Source: Ctenosaura bakeri
Taxonomy: Eukaryota > Chordata > Lepidosauria > Squamata > Iguanidae
NCBI GenBank assembly: GCA_948474755.1
Contig: CAOLHI010002153.1
Coordinates: 558,001-622,000 of the forward strand
Direction of reading: 5' to 3'
Length of the DNA stretch: 64,000 nt
Part shown: piece after piece, positions 1-12,517 of the stretch
Layout of the letters: every line of letters starts with the position of its first letter
Numbering within the stretch: the first letter of the stretch is position 1
Notes under the pieces: model-generated
What the model saw: only the letters and a program-made list of their open reading frames with translations
The model's database searches: none
What the model was told of the DNA's origin: nothing
Made by a program: the position numbers and the translations under genes

Positions 1-76
1 TTTGACCTGGCACTAGAATACCTGGAACCACAGTTGGCCCTCCACATTTGCAGTTTCACAGGTATGGATATGATTA

Positions 77-554
77 CAGTTAACTCTCCACATTCACTTG
101 GGTTAGGGGCACAGGACCCCTGGCAAAAGTGGAAAAAATCACAAATATCAAAATGTGCTTGTGTCTGTGGAAAGGGGGCTGAGGCATGGTGAGGTGAGCA
201 GGCACTCAGCGTCCAAAGCAGGCCAGGGAAACAGGAGAGAAAGGGAATGGGTCAGCGCAGTGACTCTATACTTCCTTGATCTCTTTCCATCTTCTTCTTG
301 GATATGTGAGCGGCATCAGGAGAGGGTTTGTGGTACTGAGAAATCAGGCCGTGAGCCATCATTAGCTGGCCAGGTGGAGGTTGGAGGAGGGCCAAAGGCA
401 GCTTCATAAAGGGCTGAGCAGCCCTATTGGAGCTGCCAAGAGGGAAGATCCTCCCGAAAAAGGCACCACACGGGTGCAGGGGCAGGTTTTGGAGAAACTT
501 GCAAATAATCAAATCCAAGAAAATCAAACCTGCAAAAGTGGAGGGTCGACTCTG
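77..554 (-). mobile_element. Pogo/Tigger-like element, left partner of an inverted pair
   Basis: Reverse-complement match to 60304-60765: it starts CAGTTAACTCTCCACATTC after TA and ends AAAGTGGAGGGTCGACTCTG. It stands head to head with a second copy. Confidence 0.75.
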
Positions 555-950
555 TTTGCAATTTTCTCCAACCCTCACCCCTAACATCAAGAGCTTCATT
601 TCTGGGGGGACCTTCCTTCTCAGTGGCTCTGATCAGGCAGCACAACCCTTTAAAAACTCGTCTCGCCGCCGCCTCCTCTTCTATCAATCGTTGCCTGGCT
701 AGCTAAAGACGGCTCACAGCCTGATTTCTCAGCACCAGAAACCCGCTCCTAATGCCTCACGCACACCTAAAGGAGAAGATAGGTGAGAGAGAGGAAGTAT
801 AGGGCTACCATGCCAACTCACCCCTTTTTCTCTTCTTCCCCTAACCTGGTTTGGACCCTGGATGCCTGGACTCTCCACCACACCTCACCCCCTTTCCTAC
901 TGATGCACCCATGTGGAGGTCCTGTACTTGTAACCCTAGAGAATGTGGAA
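555..950 (+). mobile_element. Pogo/Tigger-like element, right partner of an inverted pair
   Basis: Same body in plus orientation, without its left terminal repeat, ending near GAGAATGTGGAAGGCC. Shares TGGCTCTGATCAGGCAG and CTGATTTCTCAGCACCA with the copy at 60304. Confidence 0.7.
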
Positions 951-957
951 GGCCAAA

Positions 958-2744
958 TTTAATGAAGCCTTGAATCCCCAAGCCACCTTAACTCACTGCT
1001 TTGGGAAAGGTGGGCTATTGTTGTTGTTATTGATGACAATAATGGCAACAGCATCGGTTAACTTCTCTGGGAACACAGGCTCATGAGGGCACTTCTAACT
1101 GTATGATTTTAAAAGAAGCAGTCTAATATGGAATCAGACCATTGGTTCACCCAGCTGACCATTGTCTACAAGGGCCTCCCTCAAGCAGATGCCTTCCAGA
1201 TGGGATGGATTACAACTCTCATCATCCTCAGCCAGTATGGTCTGCATATGATAGGAAGTATGATCTGATACATCTCAGGGGCTTCAAGATACAGATGAGA
1301 AATCTATACTGTTTTGCAGCAGTTCTACTACCTTTAAGGGAGTTGGGAGCCTTCTTTTCTTTTGCAACTATCCTATTTGGATGCGCTGGGGATTGAACCT
1401 GGGACCTTTTGCACACAACAAAGTACGTGCTATTGCCCTTTCCTCAGTGTCTCAGGACAAACGGCTATCAACTGAAGACAGCTTTTCTCCAGTTACCAGT
1501 TGCCTATTCTTTGATCACAGGGACACCTCTGAATCAGATCTTACTGGTCATCTGCCTCCATATATACTCCCGTATACATTCACCTCAAGAATAAGTCAAG
1601 GGCCTGATCTGTGGTCAAAATCATGGATTTTGATATGACCTGTAGGTAAATTAAGGGTATTTTGCAGAGAAGGGAAAGCGTCAGCATCACCTTGGGGGCC
1701 AGCCCCAAAGCCATCTTACCAGCCCAACATTCAAAAAGGTCCTTCACCACTCCACTCAGAGAAGCAGATGGCTCTTTCTCTGATAGAAGAAAAATATAAC
1801 GTATAATATTAACTTATCAAAAAAGGAACCATCCCCTTCTCTGAGTAAAGTGGTAAAAGGGGAGAGCTTAGTCCACCCCAAGAGAACCAGCAGAAGCTCC
1901 TTTGAGGAGAAGTGCCAAAGAGCTGCCACTGCTATTTTCCCAGGAATTCTAAAGGCCAGAAGCATCATACAGCAGAGAGAGTAGAGGGAGTTGGTGGTTC
2001 TTTTAGATTCTCCTAGGATGGACTAAGCTTTTGCCTTTTGCCACTCTACTCAGAGAAGGGAATGGTTTCCTTTTTCGAATAAGAGTTAAGGTATACACTA
2101 GTATACACTAGTATACTAGTTAAGGTACACTAATACACTACTTGCACTGACCCATGGATAAGTCAACCCACATTTTGGGAGTCAATTTTTTGACTAAAAT
2201 GTTTAGATTTATATATACAAGTTTACACAGTAAATGAAGTGTATATTGTAGTGCAAGAATTTCTGGCAGCTCTCTAATTACAATGCCTTGAAAAACAGAG
2301 CAACGCTCTCCTCTGTGCCCCTCAAAGTAGCCAGGAGGGAGAAGACAACTGTGGCAAAAGTCCTACCATTGACATCATCTGACTGAAGCCAAGAATGTTT
2401 GTGTCTATTTAATGCTTAGATAGAAAATCACCTAGGGTTATCCCCCCTCGATGGGTTTACCACTTTGAATTCCATGGTCAAAGGTTGCTCGCATAGAAAT
2501 GCATTAAATGCTTTTTAATAAAACAGTATTTGTCCCAGCAAGACGACTTTTAACTGAGGGGGCAGGAGGCAAGTTTTGATTCAAAACAAATCTTGTGCTG
2601 CCAGTCTCCTACCATGCAACCCACAAAACAATGTTGCTGTGTAGAATATTTCTGCTCCGCACCCTTCTTCAGGATCTCACCTCCATCCCCTCTTCCTCTG
2701 GATTTTCACCCCAACAGGCAATCAGAATTCTACGAGTGCTAAGT
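958..2744. other. Stretch without a recognised gene
   Basis: Only a small SINE fragment (1375-1440) and a short TATACACTAG direct repeat near 2093-2120 were noted. Confidence 0.5.
1375..1440 (-). mobile_element. tRNA-derived SINE head, second family
   Basis: GGGGATTGAACCTGGGACC is the complement of a tRNA-like B-box region. Short fragment. Confidence 0.6.
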
Positions 2745-2939
2745 ACATTGTTGTTGATGTTGTGTGCTTTCAAATAATTTCTGACTTTTGGCAAACCTAC
2801 CATGGGGTTTTCTGGGGCTGAGTGCATGCGACATATCCAAAGTCACTCAGTGAGTTTCCATGGTCAAGCAGGGAAATGAACTCTAGTCTTGGGATTGTAG
2901 TCCAATGTTTAAACCACTTACTCCATGATACGGTCACCT
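2745..2939 (-). mobile_element. tRNA-derived SINE (squamate ACA/Sauria-type)
   Basis: Minus strand of the common SINE: GTGTGCTTTCAAATAATTTC tail, CACTCAGTGAGTTTCCATGG body, and head CCAATGTTTAAACCACTTAC. Decayed. Confidence 0.75.
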
Positions 2940-3229
2940 TGGGATTAAGTCAGAAATGACTTAAATGCACACAACGACAACAACTGTATTCACTAAAAAT
3001 CTCCTCTGCATGAAATTAAAAGAAATTCTCTCTAGGTGTTCCCATCTAAATGGAATCCTATTCTGTCTTAACTTATACATTAGGAAGGAATACTCCTTTC
3101 TTTCATACAGAATCCTGTTAGGTATCTCCTTGAACACAACCACCGCAGCTCTATCAATCTATTATCAAAATGGTGTTGCAACACATGATCTCTGCTCTGT
3201 TTTCAAACAAAATATACAATCACATCTCT

Positions 3230-3780
3230 AGGTAGTTTTCTCTGCGTAGGGATTCTTGAAGATCAGAGATCCAATTTGACCTCTATTTCCCCTTTTTGCA
3301 TCTCCAACAAGTTTACTACAGTTTCCACCATACATTCCTAGATGTTTTCAATCTCTTGTTCAGGAACTGCTCTAAAGCATAAACAGTTCTCTTTCACATT
3401 GTTCACTCAATGCTAAAGCATTCAAATTGTGTTCTTTTCCCTTTTCCAGTGTCTCTGTTCTGACTTCTCGACCTGATTTTTGCTCAAGAGACTGCATCCT
3501 TTCTCTTATCAGAGTCATGTCTCCTGCCATCTGTGTTACAGCCTGTTTGATCTCCTTCATCTTAGCATTCACTTTCCATCCTTCTATTCCAAATTCAATT
3601 TCAAATTCTGATAATCAGGTTCCTTCCCATTTGATGCACTCATGTTCCCTTTCTGGGATATCTGAGTCTTTAAAGACTGGGGTTCTTCTGTATATTTTTG
3701 TGCCATTTCTGAAGACTTAGATGGTATACCTAAGGATCCTCTTCTCTATGGTTTATCACGTACTGTTCTTTTAGACCTAG
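3230..3780 (-). mobile_element. L1-like LINE ORF1 remnant
   Basis: Minus-strand reading gives a coiled-coil segment MNAKMKEIKQAVTQMAGDMT followed by RERMQSLEQKSG, like the coiled coil of L1 ORF1 proteins, and upstream a basic stretch. It has stops in places and no ORF2 nearby. Confidence 0.6.
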
Positions 3781-6639
3781 TCTTCATTATACTTCCAATC
3801 CACCAAGGGTGGGTGGGACCAATTTTTAAGAAAATCTTCATACTTTTTTTTAAATGAGGCAACAGAAAAGGAAAGATGGAAAAAGAACAAATCTGTCTTC
3901 ATTAAATCCAATTGCAGTGGCTTTTTAGTCACCAGGTGGCACTCTCTGCTCATTATTCTCAGTGGAGAGGCTGTTTACAGTCCCAGCACATATATATGAA
4001 GCTATACTGCATTCTCAAAACAAAAGTTGATGTTATCTTCTTTAAGGTGAATAAAAGTTACTTTCTTTATATAATTGACATTTTATAAGTACTTGAGCAA
4101 ATGAGGTTGATTTTTAAAAAAGCTGACATATAACATCAATCATGAGTTCTCACAGTTTTTTGTTTTCAAAAACCCACCCTGGATTTTTCTTTTAGTCAAA
4201 GCCCTGTCCTGGAACAACAAGCCTGGGTGTAACTGCTTTTCACAAGCAAATGAACGTGTTGCTATCTAGCAACAAGCTTGCAAAACAGACTAGTGTTATG
4301 TAGACTAGTGTGATTAGCCCCACACGGCAAGTGGAGGAAGGTCTAAAGCTGAGAAAAACAGGCAGGAAGCCTTGTGAAAGACTGTTTAATGAATCCTCAA
4401 CAGAGGCAGGATACGAAATAGAGACTTTCACATTCATGGCTCCATTTTTTAAGCCTGAATGCTGCGCCAGCTCACAAGTACTGCTAGTGCTTTGCCGCTC
4501 AGACTCCCAGGTCTTGCCACCAGATGATACAGGGGTGTTGTGAAAGCAGTAGCTCCTTGTAAGAATATCTGCTATCTCTATCAAGCAGAGTGCAGTTTAG
4601 CACTCAGTGTGTGATATGAGTGTTTGGCAGTAAACAAGAGAAAAATACTCACGGTACCACTTTTGTAAGGTGAAAAAGGAAAAACTTGTATTTCTTGTTT
4701 CAGGAAATCCATCTTGAATAGGAAAGGAGACAGACAAAAGATTACCTAAATGTCACTAGAAGAGCCCCTAAAAGCTGGTTCTCATGCATGGATGTAAGTC
4801 ATCCTGAGGAAGAAAACACACAGATACTTGCTTCCCAGACAAAGGGAGGCAAAAGGACTAACCTTTGCAAGAAGGAGGAAGTGACCTTTTGCAGGCAGAC
4901 AGGAAGCAAAAAGACTTGAGTACACAGATCAAAGAAAGAGAGGGGTGAAACAAAAGAGCAGGCATGCCACCCAGAATTCCTCACTAATCACTCTATACAA
5001 GCATTGATGCTTCTTTGCCTCCAACACACCTCTCCAACCACAGCTGCTCAACAGAGCTTGTAGTAAGCATCTCCACCTCCCAACAGCTGCTCTTTCCTTG
5101 AGCATCATCTGCTGCTTTATAATCTCAAAAGAGTGCCTGTAAGGTTCCCTGTTATCTGTACTCCAGGCAATACAAGTGTCTAAGCAATGCACATACTGGA
5201 ACTTGCAGAATCATAACAATGACAATGTTTAGCAGCACTTGGGGAAAAAAAACCTTTCTTGGACTGCAATTCCCAGCATGCTACAGCCAGCCTGCATGGA
5301 TTCTGGGAATTCTAGTTCAAAATTTTTCCAAACTCTGGAATGTAGTCAAACACGAACTCACAGAAGCTTCAAATCATATGACCTTGTGCAATATTCTGAC
5401 ACAAGTTTCTGTGTCTGGAGAGTGGCTTTAGCTGGGAAGTGTTCTGCATGCAAGAGGTCCTAGGATTTTATCCTTGACACCTGAATCAGGCAGCCTGGAA
5501 ATGAAAAAATTAAGAGGAGACTCAATAGCAGTCTTCAGGTACCTGAAGAGCTGTCACACAGAAAACTTGTTCTCAGTTGCTCCAAAACATGGGACAAAAA
5601 CCAAACTGCTGAAAGTGTAGGGAAGTAGGTTTAGGTAAACACGAGGACAAACGTCAGCTCACAGATACAGTAAGAACTTTGACAGTTTTTTGTTTTTCAG
5701 AAGGTGGAAAACTCTCCTTCACCAAAGGCTTTTGTAATGGCTGGATGACTAACTGACAAGTACATAGATCCTCCACTGAAGATCCTGTATTATCCTGAGG
5801 TTTGAGCTAGCTGGCCTCTAAATCAATCAAAGACCTCTATCCCAAGTAAGAGGCTGACAGAAGAAACAATACTGGGGTGGAACAGTGTCCCCCAAGGTGG
5901 ACTGGTGCAAGTCTGGTGCAAGACTGGCTGCCGGTCCACTGTGAGTTTCCAGGAGACTGCGTGAACATGGTAATCAGATGCTGTAAATATGGTAGTGGTC
6001 CCCGGTACAGCTTTTCCCTGGGAGGGAAAAGCTGATCTACTCTATCAGAGAGCTTGAGAAGGATTAGGCTAGAAGACAGCTCAACGCTCTCTGATTCAGT
6101 ACAGGGTAGCTTTATACTTATTCTGCAATTTAGCCTGGCAAACATTTTATTTATTTGTTTGTTTGTTTGTTTATTTGTATCCCGCCTCTCCATGCCTTAG
6201 CCAGAGTAGCTGGCAACAGAAGCTGAATATTATCTGGAGGACTACAGAAGTTGCCTACTCCTGCCCTGTGCTCACAAAAGAAGACTAAATCTTCACATGT
6301 TTGAGCACATGTTTCAAATGACACACTGCTTGTTCTCCACAATCCTAAATAAAAAGGCTTGCACCATGATCAAGGACCCAAAGGGATGTTGGTACCAAGA
6401 GACATCTTGTGGAAACACTTAGTGTAAATAAAACCAGGATGGAAAAGTATACATACGAGCAGCCTAAAAGGCTCCAATTTACCTAATGAAACTATGTAAG
6501 TAATAACTCAGATAAAATCAAAACACTACATGCCACAAACTTGTCGATCAGCCTTGTAATTTCACACTCATGTGGCTAAATCCAATCTTAACCCCAACTG
6601 TGGTAGATTCATCCAAATTAGTAAGACTTCTATAAGGGG
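3781..6639. other. Stretch without a recognised gene
   Basis: Contains the CR1 piece at 5485-5615 and a TTTG-rich run at 6150-6178 leading to TATCCCGCCTCTCC, which resembles a LINE tail. Nothing else was recognised. Confidence 0.45.
5485..5615 (+). mobile_element. CR1 LINE fragment, old
   Basis: AAATTAAGAGGAGACTCAAT...CTTCAGGTACCTGAAG...GTTGCTCCAAAACATGGGAC corresponds to the LRGDxxAxFxYLK and AAPxTRTRSN part of CR1 pol, decayed. Confidence 0.65.
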
Positions 6640-6867
6640 TGAGAGCCAGAGTGGTATATTGGTTTGAGCATCGGACTATGATCTGGAGAGACCAGGGTTT
6701 GAATCCCTCTTTAGCCATGGAAACCCAGCAGGTGACCTTAGGCAAGTCACGCTCCTCAGCCTCAGAGGAAAGCAAAGGCAAACCGTCTCCGAAAAATTCT
6801 TGCCAAGAAAACTCTGTGATATGGTGACCCTACATTGGAAATGACCTGAAGCTACATAACAACATAC
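6640..6867 (+). mobile_element. tRNA-derived SINE (squamate ACA/Sauria-type), nearly full length
   Basis: Head GAGCCAGAGTGGTATATTGG with A-box, then B-box-like GGTTTGAATCC, body GGAAACCCAGCAGGTGACC and tail ending in CATAACAACATA. This copy shows the full layout. Confidence 0.88.
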
Positions 6868-9067
6868 GAAGTATGATAAACAAGTATCATTAATTTCACC
6901 AGGTTTACTACAAATTGGAACTAAAACTGGATTTAGCCCATGGGCTAGAATACTGGGATTAGACGGATGCTGAACTAGAGGGGGGATATAGCTTGTGTGC
7001 TTTACCACAGCCCAGGCCTGAATAGAGAACCTCTGGGGCGTCAGACACTGATACAGTTCTCAGAATCCCAGGCAATTAGCTATTATGGATGAGGCTGCTG
7101 GGGGAAGGAACACATCAACATCTGGAAGGCAAGAGGTCCCTCATCTCTGGTCTAGGTCCCCCACCTCTGATCATGAGAGTGAGAGCCATTCTGTCATAGC
7201 CCATGATTGGTTAGAGTATTCAATCACTCAGGGAGCTTATAAATGGACAGCAGAATTCTGCTTCAGTTCCAGTCCCAATGCACTGGGGTCACTATGACTA
7301 GAACAGGGCCAACACGTATGGCCACACCTTCCTACTCTATAGAAGTGAAACTGCATGCACTCTTAACATCAGAAGAGGGCTCTTACCTTTCAGTAAATAA
7401 AAGGGGGTAATGCCTCATATAAACTTAATATATTTTTGTGCACATCCTGCAACTTCATGTCTCACAGGCAACTATCTTACAGATGTGAGGGATTCTATGT
7501 TATCTGGCAACTGCTTGCCTATCCTGTTCTGGATTCTACCGTGCCACAGCTATCCGTAAGCAAATAATTGTTTGCGCCATTGATCTAAGTTCACGTCATA
7601 AAGCCTGCAGTGATATCTTACCTCCTCACAGGGTAATTCTTTAAGAATGTACTGTTTCTCCCGGCCACTGGCCACAACCATTCAATTCAGCATTCTAAGT
7701 CCAGGATGATCTAGCCATAATTTTACTTTAGGCTATGCTCACATCCCTTCCCATTCACAGTAACAATTTTATTATGGAACACAAAGGAAAGCTAATTGGT
7801 GTTCTTCACCACAAATTCTTTCAATATTCTCAACTTGCTTTCTTGGAAATATACCATGCTGGCTTCAATGGGACATACTCCAAAACTTGGTGCGCACAAA
7901 ACTATCACTTTTACACAACTGGATCTTGTATTCAATTAGCACTCTGAACAATACTGAAACATACACCTGCTGCCCTTTTTAGCCCCATGTTTTGTTCCTT
8001 TCTCCTTGTACCAAGAATGTGCAGCATTCAGCTGACCACTCTGTGCATTGCATAAAACAGCCTTCCTCAACCTGGTGTCCTTCTGATATGATGGATTGAC
8101 AACCCCTATCATTCCCAACTAATATACCAAAAATAAGGTGAGTGTAGGTGTATGTCATCCCAGTCCTCATCTACACTCACTGTGGAATGATGAGAATTGC
8201 AGCCCAACATATCTGGAGGGTACCAAGTTGGGCAGCCTCCAGCCCCTGCCTCTCTGCTTTCTAAAGGTTCAAGACTGTTTCTAACCATGGGCCATGCTAC
8301 TTGAGCCCAATGGGTACTGCAACCCAAAATATCAAGCGAGCATCACATGAGAAAGCTGCATTGCACAGGCGAACTCTGAGCCACAAAAAGAACAGTCGGT
8401 CTTGCAAGACTTAACATGCTACAACGCATGGCTGTATTTACTACAAACAGACTCACAGTGCCTTCCCACTCACTTAAATTACTTTTATGCAAACGTTCCA
8501 CCACAGATTCAGTTATTGCTCACACTCAGGTCTTTCATGAGACATTAAAAACATCTGTTCTTGCTTTTGGGGAACACAGGCTTTTGACAAGTCTTGTGAC
8601 GGTTGCCCTACGGATGGCTTTTGTTGTGTTTTAGCAGAAATCTCTATTTTAGAGATTTATCATTTTAAACATAGATGCTTTGTTGCAATAGATCTACGGT
8701 TTTTAGACATTTGCACTGTGATTTTTACGCTAGCTGCTCGTTTGAAGAAAGGCGCACTACAAATCAAATGTTCATTAGCATCACAATCAATATCTCAATG
8801 ATGCGAACTTCTGGAGGGGCAGAATTAAAACTGGGTGGGGAGAAAAATATCCAGGTTCTGTAAAAGCAATTTTTTACACCTTACTTCCTGGAGCCCCACT
8901 TTGAAGCCCTCCTTCTCGCCGGAGTTGCAATCTATAGGTGAACAAAAGGAAGCCTGTTTTTTAATGCAAAAAAAAAATTGGGATCTAAGAGTTAAAAGCA
9001 AAAGAAAAGCACTCCCGGCAACCAGCTGGCGGCTTTTGTTTTCCCACGCCCAGATCGTGCACTCTAA

Positions 9068-9247
9068 GGCCGTTTCCGCACGAGCCTGTTATAGCGCGAT
9101 GATTCCACTTTCAAGCTCCTCTGGCATCCTGGGGTTTGCAGTTTCGGGAGGGGCCCGCAGGCCCCTCCCGAAACTGCAAACCCCAGGATGCCAGAGGAGG
9201 TTGAAAGTGGAATCATCGCGCTATAACAGGCTCGTGCGGAAACGGCC
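9068..9247. mobile_element. Palindromic MITE copy 1 (CpG-rich)
   Basis: Near-perfect 180-bp inverted repeat with termini GGCCGTTTCC and GGAAACGGCC. Both arms carry CTCTGGCATCC or its complement, where most copies have CTATGGAATCC. It retains CG at sites that are TG or CA in most other copies, in keeping with its place at the edge of a CpG island. No target duplication is clear. Confidence 0.92.
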
Positions 9248-9249
9248 AG

Positions 9250-9645
9250 GGCTTCATCCCTCCCCACACTCACCCGGCGTTCGCTTCCTGCCGAACGACG
9301 CCCCCGCTCAGCCCTTCGCCACCGAAACGAAACCGGAGCAAACTTTCCGCCAAACGAGCCGGCGAGGCGTCCCCAGCGCCTGAAGCCCCGAGGAAGGAGG
9401 ACGCGGGTTCGCTGCTCCGAAAGGAGACGCCGATTTGATCCGGAAGCTGCCACTCACCGGCCCGGAAAAGCAAGAACCTCGGCAACCGGGTAAAACCTCC
9501 TCGCAGCAACAACCGGCGAGGCTGGCTCGGAGAGTGCAATAGCGTTCCAGCGTCAGAAGCGGGATAGAGCAGCACAGCGCGCGTTCGAGTTGGTGGGGCG
9601 ACCTCTAGTGGCCGCAGGGCGGAATTAACGCCGGTCTCTTAGGTC
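9250..9645 (-). promoter_or_regulatory. CpG-rich island with minus-strand splice donors; probable first exon of an unseen gene
   Basis: The 9.25-9.65 kb stretch is rich in G+C and CG dinucleotides. Read on the minus strand it has two good donor motifs, GTGAGT at 9457-9452 and GTGAGT at 9273-9268. This fits a noncoding or mostly noncoding first exon running leftward, transcribed away from TMEM222. I could not find a matching coding exon in 1-9 kb, so the gene is unnamed. In mammals WDTC1 lies next to TMEM222, but I see no WDTC1 coding sequence and do not assign it. Confidence 0.5.
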
Positions 9646-9763
9646 CTGGGCCATTTTTGTGATGGTGCTGTTTTCCCTTTGTACTTGTTTAACTGATTAT
9701 TATTGTGTCTTAGGCTATCCATGAAACAGATTCCAGCTTCTCAGCTAAGATTAAAGTAGTTTA

Positions 9764-10339
9764 GAATCATAGAATCATAGAAATGTAGAGTTGGAAGAGA
9801 CCCCAGGGGCCATCCAGTCCAACCCCCTTCTGCCATGCAGGAACACCCTCAAAGCACTCCCGACAGATGGCCATCCAGCCTCTGCTTAAAAACCTCCAAG
9901 GAAGGAGACTCCACTACACTCCGAGGCAGCAGATTCCGCTGCTGGACAGCCCTGACTGTCAGGAAGTTCTTCCTGAGGTTCAGGTGGAATCTCCTTTCCT
10001 GCAGCTTGAATCCATTGCTCCTTGTCCTGGTCTCTGGAGCAGCAGAAAACAAGGCCCCTCCTTCCTCTACGTGGCATCCCTTCAAATATTTAAACATGGC
10101 TATCATGTCCCCTCTTAACCTCCTCTTCTGTAGACTAAACATCCCCAGCTCTCTAAGTCTATCCTCATAGGGCATGGCTTCCAGACCTCTCACCATTTTG
10201 GTCGCCCTCCTCTGGACTTGCTCCAGCTTGTCAATATCCTTCTTGAATTGGGGTGCCCAGAACTGGACACAGTATTCAAGATGGGGTCTAACCAAAGCAG
10301 AGTAGAGTGGTACCAGTACCTCCCTCGATCTAGACACCA
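9764..10339 (-). mobile_element. CR1 LINE 3' end
   Basis: Nearly identical to the 3' part of the copy at 61838, with open frame for the C-terminal pol block ([36 protein letters not shown]). Homology stops near 10339 after CTAGACACCA. The tail carries repeated ATTCTATGATTCTA (minus strand). Confidence 0.92.
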
Positions 10340-10479
10340 ATTTAGCCAGTTTGGGATACACTTCTCCTTTTGACTGCTGATTCTGGGGGAGAAATGTCCC
10401 ATTTTTAGAGTGTTCTTGCAATCGGGTACTTTTGGTTGCATGTATATTGTTTGGATTACATGTATATTGTTTTAAATCT

Positions 10480-10548
10480 AGCTGGCAGGGGGTTGGACTG
10501 GATGGCCCGTGTGGTCTCTTCCAACTCTACATTTCTATGATTCTATGA
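10480..10548 (+). mobile_element. CR1 LINE 3' terminal fragment
   Basis: GGGGGTTGGACTGGATGGCC and the terminal TCTATGATTCTATGA of CR1 on the plus strand, facing the minus-strand copy 140 bp to its left. Confidence 0.85.
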
Positions 10549-10567
10549 TAGGAAGCACTATAACAAT

Positions 10568-10622
10568 TCTGATATCCTATCAGTGAGATTGTATCTGATA
10601 TCCTATCAGTGAGATTGTATCT
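10568..10622. repeat. Two-copy tandem repeat, unit 27 bp
   Basis: CTGATATCCTATCAGTGAG with TTGTAT is repeated exactly twice, next to a CR1 terminal fragment. Confidence 0.85.
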
Positions 10623-10754
10623 TTATGCTTTATGCTTTAAATATTATATTCATAACAGAGCTCATGTGTTTAACACAATTTATGAAGTATGTAAAAAAAA
10701 TCTGTGTCCATCTCTAGCTTTCAAAAATAAAAAGTACCTAACCATTAAAAAAAA

Positions 10755-10796
10755 GGTGGAATAATAGCACTATCACTGTCTAGTGTGGAAATGGCC
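10755..10796. mobile_element. Palindromic MITE, single-arm fragment
   Basis: Only the outer part of one arm is present (GTGGAATAATAGCAC... to GGAAATGGCC), directly after an A-rich run. The opposite arm is missing. Confidence 0.8.
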
Positions 10797-11267
10797 CTAG
10801 ATAAAATATGAGCCAGCCTTTCAAAGTAAAGGTAGCAGTCCCATACCATTTTCAGGAGGAGGATGTAGAGGAACTGAGATAGAGACCCACGGTTTTTAGA
10901 AAAGAGATTTATTTGTGCACAATGTCCCAGTGACTTCTCAAAAGTCTGGGCCCCACCTCCTTAAGATTCAAAGCAATTTATACATCTCTAGTACAAATAC
11001 ACCACATGGTCAAGAAAGGAAACTGACACATACAAATGGTTCCCACCATTCTCCAGCGTAATTTTACAAATGTTGCAAAGTAAAGGAAGCATAGTGAGGC
11101 ACATCCCATCCTCCCTAACATTCTATCTCACAGAGTTCAATTGTATTTCTTTCAAACACAGAGGGACTTCAATTCCAGAGGACATTAAATGCTCTTCCCT
11201 CACACTCAGTGGTCATCTAGGCTGACCCGAAACTGAGACCCTCTATAAGGAGATAAAAAAAAAAATA

Positions 11268-11618
11268 CAATTGCTCCTCCACATTTGCTAGCGTTAGGGA
11301 CACAGGATCCCTGTGAAAGTGAAAAAACCATGAATAGCTCTAGGCCCTCCCAAACCATAGTTTAACACACAAAGTATAATCATCATATTCAACCCACCCT
11401 GGATTCCTTTGAGGCATCGGGGTTCCATCACAAGGCAGAAGTGTGGGGCTGGTGGGGCTGACTGCCACCTCCACTGCTGCCCCACACCATTTTTAGTCTC
11501 ATGAGGCTTGCAGTCCCTATTAAAAATAGCGTAGGGCAGCAGCCGAGGTGACAGCAAACAATCCGTGAATAATCAATTCCACAAAAGTGAAACCTGCAAA
11601 TGTGGAGGGCTGTGACTG
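11268..11618. mobile_element. Pogo/Tigger-like short element
   Basis: Ends CAATTGCTCCTCCACATTTGC and GCAAATGTGGAGGGC, TA on the left and CA on the right. The body differs from the 60304 copy, so it may be a related subfamily. Confidence 0.6.
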
Positions 11619-12295
11619 CACGGTGTTATCCAATTCAATTAGCTGTACTAAAATTTTGTAATTGTTCTGCGACACAAATTGCATGTTTTGCAGCCCCTTT
11701 GAAGAGGGAAGGGCATTTTGACTGCAGTAAAAGAGAAGAAGCATCACATCTGGCCAGGGAAGGCTGCCTGCTAGGTATTGCCACAGGACCCAAAGGAAAT
11801 GGCAACCCAGGCCACTGACAGTAGGACTGAAGTGTCAGCAAAGACAAGATGCCCCCTCCCAAATTTGTGGAGTGGGAATGATGGGCTTGCTTTCCTCTTG
11901 GTGCACACACATCATCCAAAGTCCAAAGATGCAGAAAATGGACCTGCCATCTTCCTATCTTCTACCTTCTCAGAAGACCATTGGATGCAGGGTCACTTAT
12001 GAGACACTCCAGCATTTTGCAAACATGGACACAGAGAGGGTCTGCAGACCAGGGGCTCAGCTTGGCTCCATCAGAGTGCTGCAGATTTTCTGATACAGTG
12101 GGGTTTTTTCCCCTGAAAACAGTGAGAAATGAAACCTCTCCCATTCTTCCTTTTCTCTTTGGATGTTAACTGAAGGCAACAATTCCACCTAGCTATTTTG
12201 TAACTCATATTCATTTACCCTCTGCTTTTGATTTCTGCTCTACTGCTATCAATAAACTAGGTTTCTCTGTATACCTCTAAAATGTTTGCTCGTAC

Positions 12296-12470
12296 AATTA
12301 ACCCTCCACATTTGTGGGGTTGACTTTCATGGATTTGATTTTTTTTTTTTTAGTCTTATCAACCCCTGTCCCCCATTGCCTCAGGCACTTCTTTTCTAGG
12401 GGAACCTTCCCTTGGGGCACGCACCCTGTTTTTCCTCATTAAGGGACATCTAAACATCTAGTTCCTGGAG
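12296..12470 (+). mobile_element. Pogo/Tigger-like left-end fragment
   Basis: AATTAACCCTCCACATTTGTG followed by a body with GGGGAACCTTCCC, resembling the left part of the 60304 element. The right end is missing. Confidence 0.5.
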
Positions 12471-12517
12471 AGGCATTTGCTCAACTGCTTATCTAGGGTT
12501 ACCAGACTGTAAACTTG

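Noticed and set aside
6640..6867. tRNA gene
   Set aside because: A- and B-box motifs are present, but the head does not form a full tRNA and belongs to a dispersed SINE.
8835..9453. Long overlapping open frames on both strands
   Set aside because: They run through the palindromic MITE and the CpG-rich island; the translations mirror each other because the DNA is an inverted repeat.
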